Assembly (NCBI GenBank): GCA_029251085.1
Contig: JAQXDZ010000032.1
Coordinates: forward strand, 62,001-126,000
Direction of reading: 5' to 3'
Length of the DNA: 64,000 nt
From: Mariniblastus sp.
Lineage (GTDB): Bacteria > Planctomycetota > Planctomycetia > Pirellulales > Pirellulaceae
Below the pieces are notes generated by a model that did no database searches, was not told where the DNA came from, and was given only the letters and a program-made list of their open reading frames with translations. Positions 34,878 through 43,909 of the stretch are shown here, piece by piece. Numbering within the stretch: the stretch's first letter is position 1; every line of letters begins with the position of its first letter. The position numbers were made by a program, and so were the translations under genes.

Positions 34878-37733
34878 ATGACTAAGCATAATTTAACTTA
34901 TCAGATTTGCTTTGGTGTAGTCTTCTTTCTCAATTTAATGTCGCACATTGGATTTGGACAGGATCAGGCGGAGATTAGCTTTGCCAATCAAGTACGGCCT
35001 ATTTTTGAAAAGCACTGCTACTCTTGTCATGGACCCGCCGCTCAAGAAAGCGAATATCGGTTGGACGTCAAAAGTGCTGCGATGGGTGTTGGTGATCGTG
35101 GTGATCAGCCAATCGAAGTTGGCGATCGAAAACATAGCCCATTGTTTATGTTTATTAGCGGCGCTGCGGACGACGAGCGAATGCCTCCAGTTGGCTCGGG
35201 TGAATCTCTTAATCCGGAAGAGATTGAGATTGTTGGCCGATGGATAGATGAAGGTGCAAATTGGCCGGACGAATTTGCGAATGAATCAGCAATTGAATCA
35301 GGGCGGCAACAAATTAAAACAGATCACTGGTCGTTTCAGCCGGTAGTCGATCATGTCCCTCCCGGCGTAGAGTGGCCGTTGCCGGTAAATTTTCCCATTC
35401 GGGGAGCAGTAGATCAATTTATTAGTCGGAGTCTTCAAGAGAGCGGGCTTCGTCCATCGTTGCCGGCGGATCGCAGAACGCTAATTCGTCGGGTCTATCT
35501 GAATATGCTTGGTCTTTATCCAACGTCTGAACAGGTTGAAAAATTTCTTGCTGATAAATCTGAAATTGCGTATTCGAATTTGATCGAACGGGTTTTGGCA
35601 AGTCCTCATTACGGTGAACGTTGGGCGCGTCATTGGCTAGATGTTGTTCGCTTTGGCGAATCCACTGGATACGAAGTAAATAGAGATCGGGCGAATGCTT
35701 ATTATTATCGAGACTATGTGATCGACTCACTCAACAACGATAAGTCCTACCAGGATTTTATTCTTGAACAGCTCGCGGGAGACTCGGTTGGATCGGATGT
35801 TGGAACTGGATTTTTGGTCGGCGGCGCTTACGACATTGTGAAAAGCCCGGATAAAAATTTGACACTCATGCAGCGGGAAGATGAGTTAGCCGATTATGTG
35901 AACACCACCAGCACGACGTTTTTAGGTTTAACCGTCGGGTGTGCTCGATGCCATAACCATAAATTTGATCCCATTCTGCAATCGGACTACTACTCACTTC
36001 AAGCAGTATTCGCCGGGGTTCAACATGGTGAGCGAAAGCTCAAAGAACACTTGGATCCATCCGTTCAGGTAACAATGGACAAACTTGAAGCGGAGCGAAT
36101 ATCTTGTCAGCAAGAAATTGCTGAACTTGAAAGTAGACTTTCTCCGCTGACGGCCAAGGCGGTTGATTTGCCGGCGGTTAATGCCAAGCAGAACGTCGAT
36201 AGTTTTCCACCCACCGAAGCGAAATACATTCGATTCAAGATCTTTCGAACGAATGGGGCAGAACCTTGTATTGATGAACTGGAAGTGTTCTCTCATCAAG
36301 ATCAGAAAAATGTGGCGCTGGCATCGAATGGGTGTAAAGTTCGCTCGTCAGGTGATTATCAGAATAATCCAAAACATAAATTGAAACATCTTAATGACGG
36401 CAAGTATGGAAATAATTTCAGTTGGATATCTAATCAGAAGGGCGCGGGTTGGGTAGAGATTGAATTGCCGGTGCCGACAACAATTGACCAGGTCGTTTGG
36501 GGACGAGAACGAAACGGAGCCTACGCCGACCGTTTAGCGCTGGGCTACATCATCGAAGTTTCCGTGGATGGGAAAAACTATCAGCGAGTTTCTGGTTCGT
36601 CGAGGCGACCATCGAGTGTGGCGGGACCGGTTCTGTTAGATCTTGATACGATTAGCCGCCTTTCTCAAGCAGACGCAGCGAAAGCGAAGAAATTGCTGGT
36701 GCTGTTAAACCAAACGGAAGCTCAGCTTGTCAAATTGACTCAGTCGATCCCGACTGCCTATGTGGGTAAATTCTCTAAACCGCCCGTGATTAAACGGCTT
36801 TACCGTGGTGATCCACTTTCTCCCCGGGAGGAAGTTTATCCAGACGCTCTGGCTGTTCTGGGAACGTTGGGAATGACTTCGGATGAACCGGAGCATAGTC
36901 GGCGACTCAAGTTAGCCAAGTGGATCGCTTCTGAGGATAATCCGCTAACGGCCCGTGTGATTGTTAATCGTGTATGGCATTACCATTTTGGCCGGGGGCT
37001 GGTCGCTACGCCCAGCGATTTGGGAAAAAACGGATCGGCCCCGAGCCACCCGGAGCTTTTGGATTGGTTAGCGATTCGATTCATTGAAAATGATTGGTCG
37101 TTGAAGTGGCTCCACCGCGAAATTTTATCATCGAGCACCTTTCAGCAATCCAGTCATCCACGAGCCGAAGCACTTGCCAAAGATGCTGATTGTAAACTGT
37201 TGTGGCGCTTCCCACTGAAACGGCTTGAAGCAGAAGCGATTCGAGATTGCGTATTGCAACTGACGGGAAAATTAAATCTAAAAGCTGGAGGTCCGGGGTT
37301 TTTATTGTTCAAGATCGATCGCGAAAATGTTCATCATTATTTCCCATTAGAGAGTTTTGGTCCTGAGCATTTCAGGCGGATGATTTACATGACCAAAATC
37401 CGCCAGGAGCAGGATGAAGTGTTTGGCGTATTCGATTGTCCAGATGGAGGTCAGACCATCCCAAATCGAAACCAGTCGACCACCGCGTTGCAGTCGCTCA
37501 ATATGCTCAATAGTAAGTTCATGGTAGAGCAAGCGGAATTTTTATCTCAACGGTTGCAACGTGAGGCAGGAAGTCAGGCAAATGATCAGATCAACCATGC
37601 GTTTGATTTAGCCTTTGCGAGAACTCCGACCACAGGGGAATTGGAGGATGCAAAAGCATTGATACAGGAATTTGGTTTGGCATCTTTTTGCCGAGCAATT
37701 TTAAATTCGAATGAATTTTTATTCGTGAGGTGA
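34878..37733 (+). CDS. Planctomycete cytochrome c DUF1549/DUF1553 protein with F5/8-type C domain
   Basis: A 951-residue exported protein. After a signal peptide comes a planctomycete cytochrome c domain with FEKHCYSCHGPAAQ (C-x-x-C-H haem site, ~residues 46-52), then DUF1549 (AVDQFISRSLQESGLRPSL; ADRRTLIRRVYLNMLGLYPT; HYGERWARHWLDVVRFGEST), then a discoidin/F5-8 type C-like β-sandwich at ~440-585 (KYIRFKIFRTNGAEPCIDEL; WVEIELPVPTTIDQVVWGRE), then DUF1553 (ADNPLTAR-type EDNPLTARVIVNRVWHYHFG; STFQQSSHPRAEA). The organisation is typical of planctomycetes; function unknown, with secreted redox-linked polysaccharide breakdown often proposed. DUF1501 starts three bases after the stop. Confidence 0.95.
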   Translation: MTKHNLTYQICFGVVFFLNLMSHIGFGQDQAEISFANQVRPIFEKHCYSCHGPAAQESEYRLDVKSAAMGVGDRGDQPIEVGDRKHSPLFMFISGAADDERMPPVGSGESLNPEEIEIVGRWIDEGANWPDEFANESAIESGRQQIKTDHWSFQPVVDHVPPGVEWPLPVNFPIRGAVDQFISRSLQESGLRPSLPADRRTLIRRVYLNMLGLYPTSEQVEKFLADKSEIAYSNLIERVLASPHYGERWARHWLDVVRFGESTGYEVNRDRANAYYYRDYVIDSLNNDKSYQDFILEQLAGDSVGSDVGTGFLVGGAYDIVKSPDKNLTLMQREDELADYVNTTSTTFLGLTVGCARCHNHKFDPILQSDYYSLQAVFAGVQHGERKLKEHLDPSVQVTMDKLEAERISCQQEIAELESRLSPLTAKAVDLPAVNAKQNVDSFPPTEAKYIRFKIFRTNGAEPCIDELEVFSHQDQKNVALASNGCKVRSSGDYQNNPKHKLKHLNDGKYGNNFSWISNQKGAGWVEIELPVPTTIDQVVWGRERNGAYADRLALGYIIEVSVDGKNYQRVSGSSRRPSSVAGPVLLDLDTISRLSQADAAKAKKLLVLLNQTEAQLVKLTQSIPTAYVGKFSKPPVIKRLYRGDPLSPREEVYPDALAVLGTLGMTSDEPEHSRRLKLAKWIASEDNPLTARVIVNRVWHYHFGRGLVATPSDLGKNGSAPSHPELLDWLAIRFIENDWSLKWLHREILSSSTFQQSSHPRAEALAKDADCKLLWRFPLKRLEAEAIRDCVLQLTGKLNLKAGGPGFLLFKIDRENVHHYFPLESFGPEHFRRMIYMTKIRQEQDEVFGVFDCPDGGQTIPNRNQSTTALQSLNMLNSKFMVEQAEFLSQRLQREAGSQANDQINHAFDLAFARTPTTGELEDAKALIQEFGLASFCRAILNSNEFLFVR

Positions 37734-37736
37734 CCT

Positions 37737-39227
37737 GTGAGACCAAAATTTAAACCGTCCCACTTATTGAACCGGCGTTCGTTTTTATCGAATACGATGA
37801 CCGGTTTAAGCGGAATTGCGTTGACACAATTGCTTGCCTCCGAACGTTTGCTCGCGAATGTGGATGAAAGAAAATCTCCGATTCGCCCGACAATTTTGCC
37901 GGAACAGCCGGCGTTAGCACGGAAATCACATTTTCCCGCTGCTGCGAAAAATGTCATCATGATCTTTTGCGCTGGAGCGTGTAGCCAAATAGATACTTTT
38001 GACTACAAGCCGGAATTGATCCGCATGCACGGCCAGGCGATGCCCGGAGAAAAGGTCGTTACGTTTCAAGGAGCGCAAGGAAGTTTGCAAAAAAGCCCCT
38101 GGGATTTCAAACCTCGCGGCGAAAGCGGCAAGATGGTTTCGACGCTAGTCGATAACATAGGCGAGATGGCAGACGATATTTGCTTTCTTCACTCGTTAAC
38201 AGGGAAGACGAATACACACGGGCCGGGTGAGAATTTTATGTCGACAGGATTCACACTCGATGGTTTTCCCAGCATTGGTGCCTGGGCGACCTATGCGCTT
38301 GGGAGTGATAACAATGAACTGCCGGCCTTTGTGGCGATTCCCGATCCACGCGGCACGCCCCAGTCCAGTGTCAATAATTGGGGGCCTGGTTTTTTACCCG
38401 CTGTATTTCAGGGCACCAATTTTAACGCTGCCAACCCCATTCGAAATCTCGCTCGACCGGGTGGAATTTCTAATCGAGAAGATGTCGCTACCCGCGCATT
38501 TTTGAAGCGAATGAATGAGCGGCATTTGGCTCAGTTTCCGGGGGACACTGAATTAGCAGCGCGGATAGCAAGTTACGAACTGGCAGCGAAAATGCAATTG
38601 AGTGTTCCAGAGATTAGTGATTTATCGACTGAGCCGGAACATATTTTGTCTCTGTACGGCGCGAACGATTCCACAAATGAGTTGAAATCTAGTTTTGCAA
38701 AGAACTGTATTTTGGCGAGGCGATTAGTTGAAAAAGGCGTTCGCTTCGTTCAGTTATTTAACGGTGCCTATCAGACCGGCGGCGAAGGAACTAGTAACTG
38801 GGATGGCCACAAATTCCTTGAGAAACAATATGCAGTCCATGGCCAGATACTCGACCAACCCGTCGCTGGGCTCCTCAAAGATCTCAAACAAAGAGGGTTG
38901 CTCGAAGATACTCTGGTCGTTTGGTGTACCGAATTTGGACGAATGCCGACGTTCCAGGCAGGAGCAAGCGGCCGGGATCATAATCCATCGGGCTTTACTG
39001 CCTGGCTAGCCGGTGCCGGAGTCAAAAAAGGGTTCAGTTTTGGTGCGACCGACGAGTTCAGTTACAAAGCGGTTGAGGATGTCGTTTCCGTTTATGATTT
39101 TCACGCCACAATACTCCATCTGTTGGGACTCGATCATGAGCGATTGAGTTTTTATCACGATGGAATTGAACGGCGGCTGACCGACGTGCACGGAAACGTC
39201 ATCAAGCAGATTTTGAATCGTACCTGA
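37737..39227 (+). CDS. DUF1501 family secreted protein
   Basis: A 496-residue protein of the DUF1501 (sulfatase/alkaline phosphatase superfamily-like) family. A Tat-like signal [20 protein letters not shown] opens the chain. It shows [21 protein letters not shown], the family's metal-site start, then [40 protein letters not shown] with [14 protein letters not shown], and [15 protein letters not shown]. The start is GTG at 37737, four bases beyond the DUF1549 gene's stop, with GAGG upstream: translational coupling is likely. DUF1501 with DUF1549/1553 is a very frequent planctomycete pair thought to act together outside the cell. Catalytic role unproven. Confidence 0.95.
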   Translation: MRPKFKPSHLLNRRSFLSNTMTGLSGIALTQLLASERLLANVDERKSPIRPTILPEQPALARKSHFPAAAKNVIMIFCAGACSQIDTFDYKPELIRMHGQAMPGEKVVTFQGAQGSLQKSPWDFKPRGESGKMVSTLVDNIGEMADDICFLHSLTGKTNTHGPGENFMSTGFTLDGFPSIGAWATYALGSDNNELPAFVAIPDPRGTPQSSVNNWGPGFLPAVFQGTNFNAANPIRNLARPGGISNREDVATRAFLKRMNERHLAQFPGDTELAARIASYELAAKMQLSVPEISDLSTEPEHILSLYGANDSTNELKSSFAKNCILARRLVEKGVRFVQLFNGAYQTGGEGTSNWDGHKFLEKQYAVHGQILDQPVAGLLKDLKQRGLLEDTLVVWCTEFGRMPTFQAGASGRDHNPSGFTAWLAGAGVKKGFSFGATDEFSYKAVEDVVSVYDFHATILHLLGLDHERLSFYHDGIERRLTDVHGNVIKQILNRT

Positions 39228-39256
39228 GACGCAGGATTTTAATCTAAGCAAAAATA

Positions 39257-39284
39257 GCGCTAACTCCAGAGCGCTAACTCCAGA
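39257..39284. repeat. Two tandem copies of a 14-base unit
   Basis: GCGCTAACTCCAGA occurs twice in direct succession, immediately before the end of the pepD gene and 30 bases after the DUF1501 stop codon. Each copy begins with the AGCGCT palindrome. It sits in the only gap between two convergent genes; no T run makes it a standard terminator. Confidence 0.8.
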
Positions 39285-39287
39285 GCC

Positions 39288-40748
39288 CTACTTTGTTGGA
39301 ATTTGCCGCAGCGTGGCGACTAAATAATCCCAATATTTTTTCACACTTGCGATCTCACACTTTTCGTCGGGGGAGTGTGGATTTTTGATCGTTGGTCCAA
39401 AAGAGATCATATCCAATCCAGGATAGACGCTTCCGATAATTCCACATTCCAGCCCGGCATGCACGGCATTGACGGTCGGTTCAACGCCGAACAGGTCAGA
39501 ATAAATTTGAGTCATTTGACGGAGGATTTCTGAATCAGCATTGGGTTTCCAGCCCGGATAGCCACCGGAATGTTCGACATCGGCTCCGGCGAGTTGGAAA
39601 GCGGATTCGATCGTTCTCGCAAGGTCATCACGAGCGGTTTCGACACTGCTTCGTGTCAAAAACTGAACCAAAACCGTACCGGATTTAACCAATACTCTGG
39701 CGAGACTGGTTGAAGTTTCAACGAGACCTGGCATTTCGTCGCTCATCCGGGCAACGCCACAAGGGGCTGCATAGACCGCCCGAATTAGATTTTCTTGTGA
39801 AGTGGAATCCATCACTGTTTCCACCGGGGATGCCGGTTCGATGGACACCATCAGCTCAGGCTCGGTTCGAATGAGTTCGGTTTGAATGACACCAATCGTC
39901 TCTGCAATGTGCTTTTTAAATTGATCGGCTTGATCGGAATCAACAACAACAACAGCAAACGACTCGCGAGGAATAGCGTTTCTTAGACTGCCACCGTCGA
40001 GAGATGCGATTCTAAGTCCAAAATTCTTGGAGCCGTCCCAGAGCAGACGGTTCATGATTTTATTGGCGTTTCCGCGACCAAGATGAATTTCACACCCCGA
40101 ATGGCCACCACGCAGACCTTTGACTGAAACTTTGAATGCGGTTCCGTCACCTGTAGGCACCTGTTCGTAGCTCGCATTGATATTTGTGTCGATTCCACCT
40201 GCGCAACCGATGCACAATTCTCCTTCGTCTTCGGTGTCGGTATTTAAGAGAATCGAACCGGTTAAGATTCCAGGTTGAAGCTTGAAGGCACCGGTCATTC
40301 CAGTTTCTTCATCAATGGTGAATAGCGCTTCGACCTGTCCGTGTTCGATATCGGTCGCGGACAGCACTGCCATAATCGAGGCGACTCCCATCCCGTTGTC
40401 TGCGCCGAGTGTTGTTCCTTCGGCGGTTAGCCATCCATCATCTGTGATGACAGATCGAATTCCTTCGGTTTCGAAATCGAAAACAGTATCGGCATTTTTT
40501 TGATGAACCATGTCGAGATGACCCTGAAGAATCACGCCCTGGCGGTCTTCCATTCCGGGAGTAGCCGGCTTGCGAATAATCACATTGCCAATCTCATCTA
40601 CAATGGTTTCCAGATTTAAACCCTCACCGAACTGTTTCATAAATTCGATAACCCGTCCCTCTTTTTTTGAGGGCCTTGGGACAGCGTTCAATTCTTCGAA
40701 GTGAGTCCAGACAGCGTTAGGTTCGAGTCGAGTTGCGGCTTCATTCAT
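39288..40748 (-). CDS. pepD: Aminoacyl-histidine dipeptidase (M20C, PepD)
   Basis: A 486-residue cytosolic M20 metallopeptidase. Zinc ligands appear in LQGHLDMVHQKN (His), LGADNGMGVASIMA (bridging Asp) and FTIDEETGMTGAF (Glu with catalytic base), plus a C-terminal HAGLECGIIG with His and PHSPDEKCEIASV. These are the marks of PepD, which cleaves X-His dipeptides such as carnosine and other unspecific dipeptides. Length matches the usual 480-490. The ATG at 40748 is clear; no strong Shine-Dalgarno. It is divergent from the DMT transporter at 40977, sharing a ~228-base upstream region. Confidence 0.95.
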   Translation of the reverse strand: MNEAATRLEPNAVWTHFEELNAVPRPSKKEGRVIEFMKQFGEGLNLETIVDEIGNVIIRKPATPGMEDRQGVILQGHLDMVHQKNADTVFDFETEGIRSVITDDGWLTAEGTTLGADNGMGVASIMAVLSATDIEHGQVEALFTIDEETGMTGAFKLQPGILTGSILLNTDTEDEGELCIGCAGGIDTNINASYEQVPTGDGTAFKVSVKGLRGGHSGCEIHLGRGNANKIMNRLLWDGSKNFGLRIASLDGGSLRNAIPRESFAVVVVDSDQADQFKKHIAETIGVIQTELIRTEPELMVSIEPASPVETVMDSTSQENLIRAVYAAPCGVARMSDEMPGLVETSTSLARVLVKSGTVLVQFLTRSSVETARDDLARTIESAFQLAGADVEHSGGYPGWKPNADSEILRQMTQIYSDLFGVEPTVNAVHAGLECGIIGSVYPGLDMISFGPTIKNPHSPDEKCEIASVKKYWDYLVATLRQIPTK

Positions 40749-40976
40749 GATTTAGAGCTACGAATAATGGACAGCGGATGTTTGCAGTCATTGTAGGAAT
40801 TCGAAGTTTGAATACTACTACTTTGAACGCTTTTGGGGTGATTGGAGGATGTTTTAACTTGGCTCAATCTTGTTTTTAATTTAAATCGTGTAGCAGGTCG
40901 ACGTTTTTCAGTGTGTCGTTTAGGCTGGGCGTCGATTCTCGAGAAATTTCAGCGCGCAATTTAAATCTCCAACTCT

Positions 40977-41837
40977 ATGATTTACCTGATATTACAAGTT
41001 GTATTTGCTTCGTCATTTACGCTGTTCATAAAATGGGCGCAAATTCGAAGGCAGGAAAATGTCATTACGATTGGAGCGATCAATTATATTGTCGCCGCAG
41101 TTTCAATCATTCCTGTGTTTTTTGTTTCGAATCTTTCTCCTGTTTCGTTTGGTGCGCTCTGGACGGGTGGCTCAATGGGAGCCGTTTATTTCATAGCCTT
41201 CTTTTTTGCGATTTACTCGATTCGTAAGGTGGGCGCATCGACGACGACAGTCGTCAGTGTCCTCTCAATTTTGATGCCGATTGGGTTCGCGGCTATTGTC
41301 TGGCAAGAAAAACCGGATGTTGTGCAGTCCATTGGCATTGGAATGGCGCTATTAGCGTTGACACTTATTGGGGCTCAAAAAAATCCTCATCCAAGTGATT
41401 TTGAGACGAAGTCTCGTTGGATGGTGCCGTTGGTGTTATTTTCGTTTTTTCTATTGTGTGGTTTCAGTCGCCTTTCACAGGAGGCTTTCAAACACGTTAG
41501 TTCTCCTGAGCATCGCCCAACCTTTATTTTGGCTGCCTTTACAGTCGCGGCAATTCCATCGCTAATTGTGTTGATTTACGGGAGACGTATGCCATCGCCC
41601 ATGGAGTGGTTCATTGGATTTTTGATGGGGATTTCCAATAATTTGCAAACCTATTTTGTGCTATTGGCCCTTCATTATTTTGAGGGCTTCATCGTTTTCC
41701 CCGTCACCAGCGCAGGAGGAATTGTTTTGACGACACTTGTCGCAACAGGGTTGTTAAAAGAACAATTAAATAGGCGCACCTACGCCGGGATTGCGATCGC
41801 AGTCGTCTCGCTATTTCTCTTGTATTGGATTCCGTAA
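40977..41837 (+). CDS. EamA/DMT-family transporter
   Basis: A 286-residue inner-membrane protein with about ten predicted helices and two EamA-like halves. The first helix begins ILQVVFASSFTLFIKWAQIR, with later VVSVLSILMPIGFAAIVWQE and TSAGGIVLTTLVATGLLKEQ, the latter matching the end of EamA repeats. Members export amino acids, drugs or metabolites; substrate not predictable. No signal peptide or other domain is present. It starts from the region divergent with pepD, so export of amino acids released by the peptidase is imaginable, but is only speculation. Confidence 0.85.
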   Translation: MIYLILQVVFASSFTLFIKWAQIRRQENVITIGAINYIVAAVSIIPVFFVSNLSPVSFGALWTGGSMGAVYFIAFFFAIYSIRKVGASTTTVVSVLSILMPIGFAAIVWQEKPDVVQSIGIGMALLALTLIGAQKNPHPSDFETKSRWMVPLVLFSFFLLCGFSRLSQEAFKHVSSPEHRPTFILAAFTVAAIPSLIVLIYGRRMPSPMEWFIGFLMGISNNLQTYFVLLALHYFEGFIVFPVTSAGGIVLTTLVATGLLKEQLNRRTYAGIAIAVVSLFLLYWIP

Positions 41838-41853
41838 AGCAATTAATGCAGCG

Positions 41854-42642
41854 TTACAGTGATTTGGTGCGACCACCATCAACTGGCAAGTTGATGCCGT
41901 TGATATAGGACGCCAGATCAGACGCGAGGAATGCAATTGCGGTAGCAACTTCACACGGCTCAGCAAATCGTTTTGCCGGGATGGAGTTCTTCATTGCCTC
42001 GCTGATGGCATCGGTTGACTTGCCTGTTTTTTCAGCTTTATTGGCGATGATCGTGCTTAAGCGTTCGGTGGCTGTCGCTCCCGGTAAAACGTTGTTGACC
42101 GTGATGCCGAAGGAGCCAAGTTCGTTGGCGAGTGTTTTAGACCAATTGGCAACGGCTCCGCGGATCGTGTTGGAGACACCCAGTCCATCGAGCGGTTGCT
42201 TTACCGATGTCGAAATTACGTTGATGATTCGCCCAAAACCTGCTGCTTTCATCCCAGGCACGACCGCCTGGGCGAGCAAATGATTACATTTGAGATGTTG
42301 AGTAAATGCATTTTCAAATTCAACCAACGATGCTCCGAAAACATCGCCGCCAGGAGGGCCTCCTGTATTGTTGACCAGAATGTGGAAGGCGGTCGAGCTA
42401 TTCAGTTGTTTCTTAACTGTTTCTGCAAGTGCATCAGGGTTTTGAAAGTCAGCGACCAAAAACTGGTGAGTCTGACCATCCAAGTTGGGTAATTCGTCTT
42501 TTACTTGCATTAACCGCTGTTCATTTCGAGCGACGAGGGTCACGTTAGCACCACATTGAGCCAGGGCGAGAGCCGAAGCCTTCCCGATTCCTTGAGTGCT
42601 GCCGCAGACGAGTGCATTCTTGTTTTTCAAGTCGATTTGCAT
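41854..42642 (-). CDS. SDR-family oxidoreductase with atypical active site
   Basis: A 262-residue short-chain dehydrogenase. The NAD(P) motif is CGSTQGIGKASALA (TGxxxGIG variant) with LVNNTGGPPGG later, and the C-terminal VATAIAFLASDLASYINGIN-type segment is the family one. The active site is odd: where YxxxK is expected, SNTIR appears after ISTSVKQPLDGLGV (Tyr to Ser and Lys to Arg), leaving Ser as the only clear catalytic residue. Such SNxxR SDRs form a recognisable subgroup often annotated as 3-oxoacyl reductases, with unproven function. It is divergent from the ACMSD-like gene, 82 bases apart, so may be co-regulated with it. Confidence 0.9.
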   Translation of the reverse strand: MQIDLKNKNALVCGSTQGIGKASALALAQCGANVTLVARNEQRLMQVKDELPNLDGQTHQFLVADFQNPDALAETVKKQLNSSTAFHILVNNTGGPPGGDVFGASLVEFENAFTQHLKCNHLLAQAVVPGMKAAGFGRIINVISTSVKQPLDGLGVSNTIRGAVANWSKTLANELGSFGITVNNVLPGATATERLSTIIANKAEKTGKSTDAISEAMKNSIPAKRFAEPCEVATAIAFLASDLASYINGINLPVDGGRTKSL

Positions 42643-42724
42643 TCAGATTCCTTTTTTATTGGTATATTTCATTGTACGGCATTTTCTAATACGCGTTCGA
42701 AACGAAAGATATTCTGTAACCCCA

Positions 42725-43810
42725 ATGGATCGTAAACTTCGTATTAACGGGCATTCGCATCTGCTTCCTTATCCGGAAGAAATTCCGCAGTTCTTAAAAG
42801 ACAATGAAATCTTTTGGGTCGATCAGGACAAAAAGTACATGTTGCAAAAAGGCTGGAAGCGACCGGTAACGGATTCCAGCTTTTTCCTCGATGAAAAACT
42901 GGAATGGATGGAACGTTATAAAATCGATCACGCTGTCGTCCTGAATCTATCGCAGTTGTACGGTAATGGCCTGCGTTTGGAAACCATGAAGAAAGCGTTG
43001 CGATTCCAGAACGATTTCAATGCAAGAATACAGCGAGAAAACCCCTCTAAATTTACTTGCGGGTTTGTGGTTCATCCCGGATACGTCAACGGAGCGTTGT
43101 GGGAAATCCAGCGTTGCGTTGAAGAACTTGGTTTGCGGCTACTTTGTTTGCCGACCCATTACATGGATACGATAGGTTCGTGGCAGTGCATTTTCGATGA
43201 AGAAAATGAAAAAATATTTGAGCTATGCAGTCGGTACAATTTAGCGGTCGAAGTCCATCCTTATGATGGAGAAAAATTTGTAAAGCTTGAAAATCGAGCT
43301 TGGCGATTTCATTTGATTTGGATGTTAGCCCAGTGTGCAGATGCCTATCACTTTTTAACGTTAAACGGATACCAGGATAAGTTTCCAAATATGCGTGTTT
43401 GTTTTGCGCACGGAGGACAACTCGCCCAAATCAATTTAGGACGCAGGATTCAGGGATTTGATGGCAGGCCAGATTTATTTGAGGGAATGCAGCATCCACG
43501 CCAAGCGGTTGGTCATAAAAATATCTTTTTCGATACGCTAGTCCACGATACCGGTTCGCTAAAACTTTTAATTGAGAATCAGGGCACCAATCAAGTAATT
43601 TTAGGACTCGACGATCCCTATCCGCTAGGAGAAATGGAGTCGGAACCTCAATCGTCCTATCCAGGGAAGATTCTTGATCTGGCGATTGAGAGAGAAATCA
43701 TCAACGAGTCAGAGTATGATTCCATTTGGTCTCAAAACGTAATTCAATGGCTTTGTGGTGATGACGAAGTTGAGAAAAAGCGACTCGTCGACCGAATTTT
43801 GTCAGTTTGA
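42725..43810 (+). CDS. Amidohydrolase, ACMSD-like (2-amino-3-carboxymuconate semialdehyde decarboxylase family)
   Basis: A 361-residue amidohydrolase-2 protein. Metal ligands: His10 and His12 in INGHSHLLP, His in VEVHPYDG, and Asp in LGLDDPYPLGE; the proposed catalytic His lies in VCFAHGG. It matches ACMSD in KFPNMRVCFAHGG, GRRIQGFDGRPDL and FDTLVHDTGSLKLLI. ACMSD decarboxylates the 3-hydroxyanthranilate ring-cleavage product, diverting tryptophan or nitrobenzoate catabolism to 2-aminomuconate. Neighbouring genes at 44976 and 46457 would do the next two steps. The ATG at 42725 is used; a longer frame from 42596 overlaps the SDR gene and looks non-coding. A related γ-resorcylate-type decarboxylase remains possible. 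Confidence 0.85.
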   Translation: MDRKLRINGHSHLLPYPEEIPQFLKDNEIFWVDQDKKYMLQKGWKRPVTDSSFFLDEKLEWMERYKIDHAVVLNLSQLYGNGLRLETMKKALRFQNDFNARIQRENPSKFTCGFVVHPGYVNGALWEIQRCVEELGLRLLCLPTHYMDTIGSWQCIFDEENEKIFELCSRYNLAVEVHPYDGEKFVKLENRAWRFHLIWMLAQCADAYHFLTLNGYQDKFPNMRVCFAHGGQLAQINLGRRIQGFDGRPDLFEGMQHPRQAVGHKNIFFDTLVHDTGSLKLLIENQGTNQVILGLDDPYPLGEMESEPQSSYPGKILDLAIEREIINESEYDSIWSQNVIQWLCGDDEVEKKRLVDRILSV

Positions 43811-43909
43811 CGTGTAACTTCCAGTTCAATTATTTTATCGCTGACCGCTCAATTGCTTGCCTCCACCTGATTTTTGCAAGAAAATCGATTGTCTTGATAG
43901 GAGCGAGTG

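Noticed and set aside
42596-42724. N-terminal extension of the ACMSD-like gene
   Set aside because: It overlaps the SDR start and adds a hydrophobic stretch that the family lacks; the ATG at 42725 begins the conserved INGHSH region.
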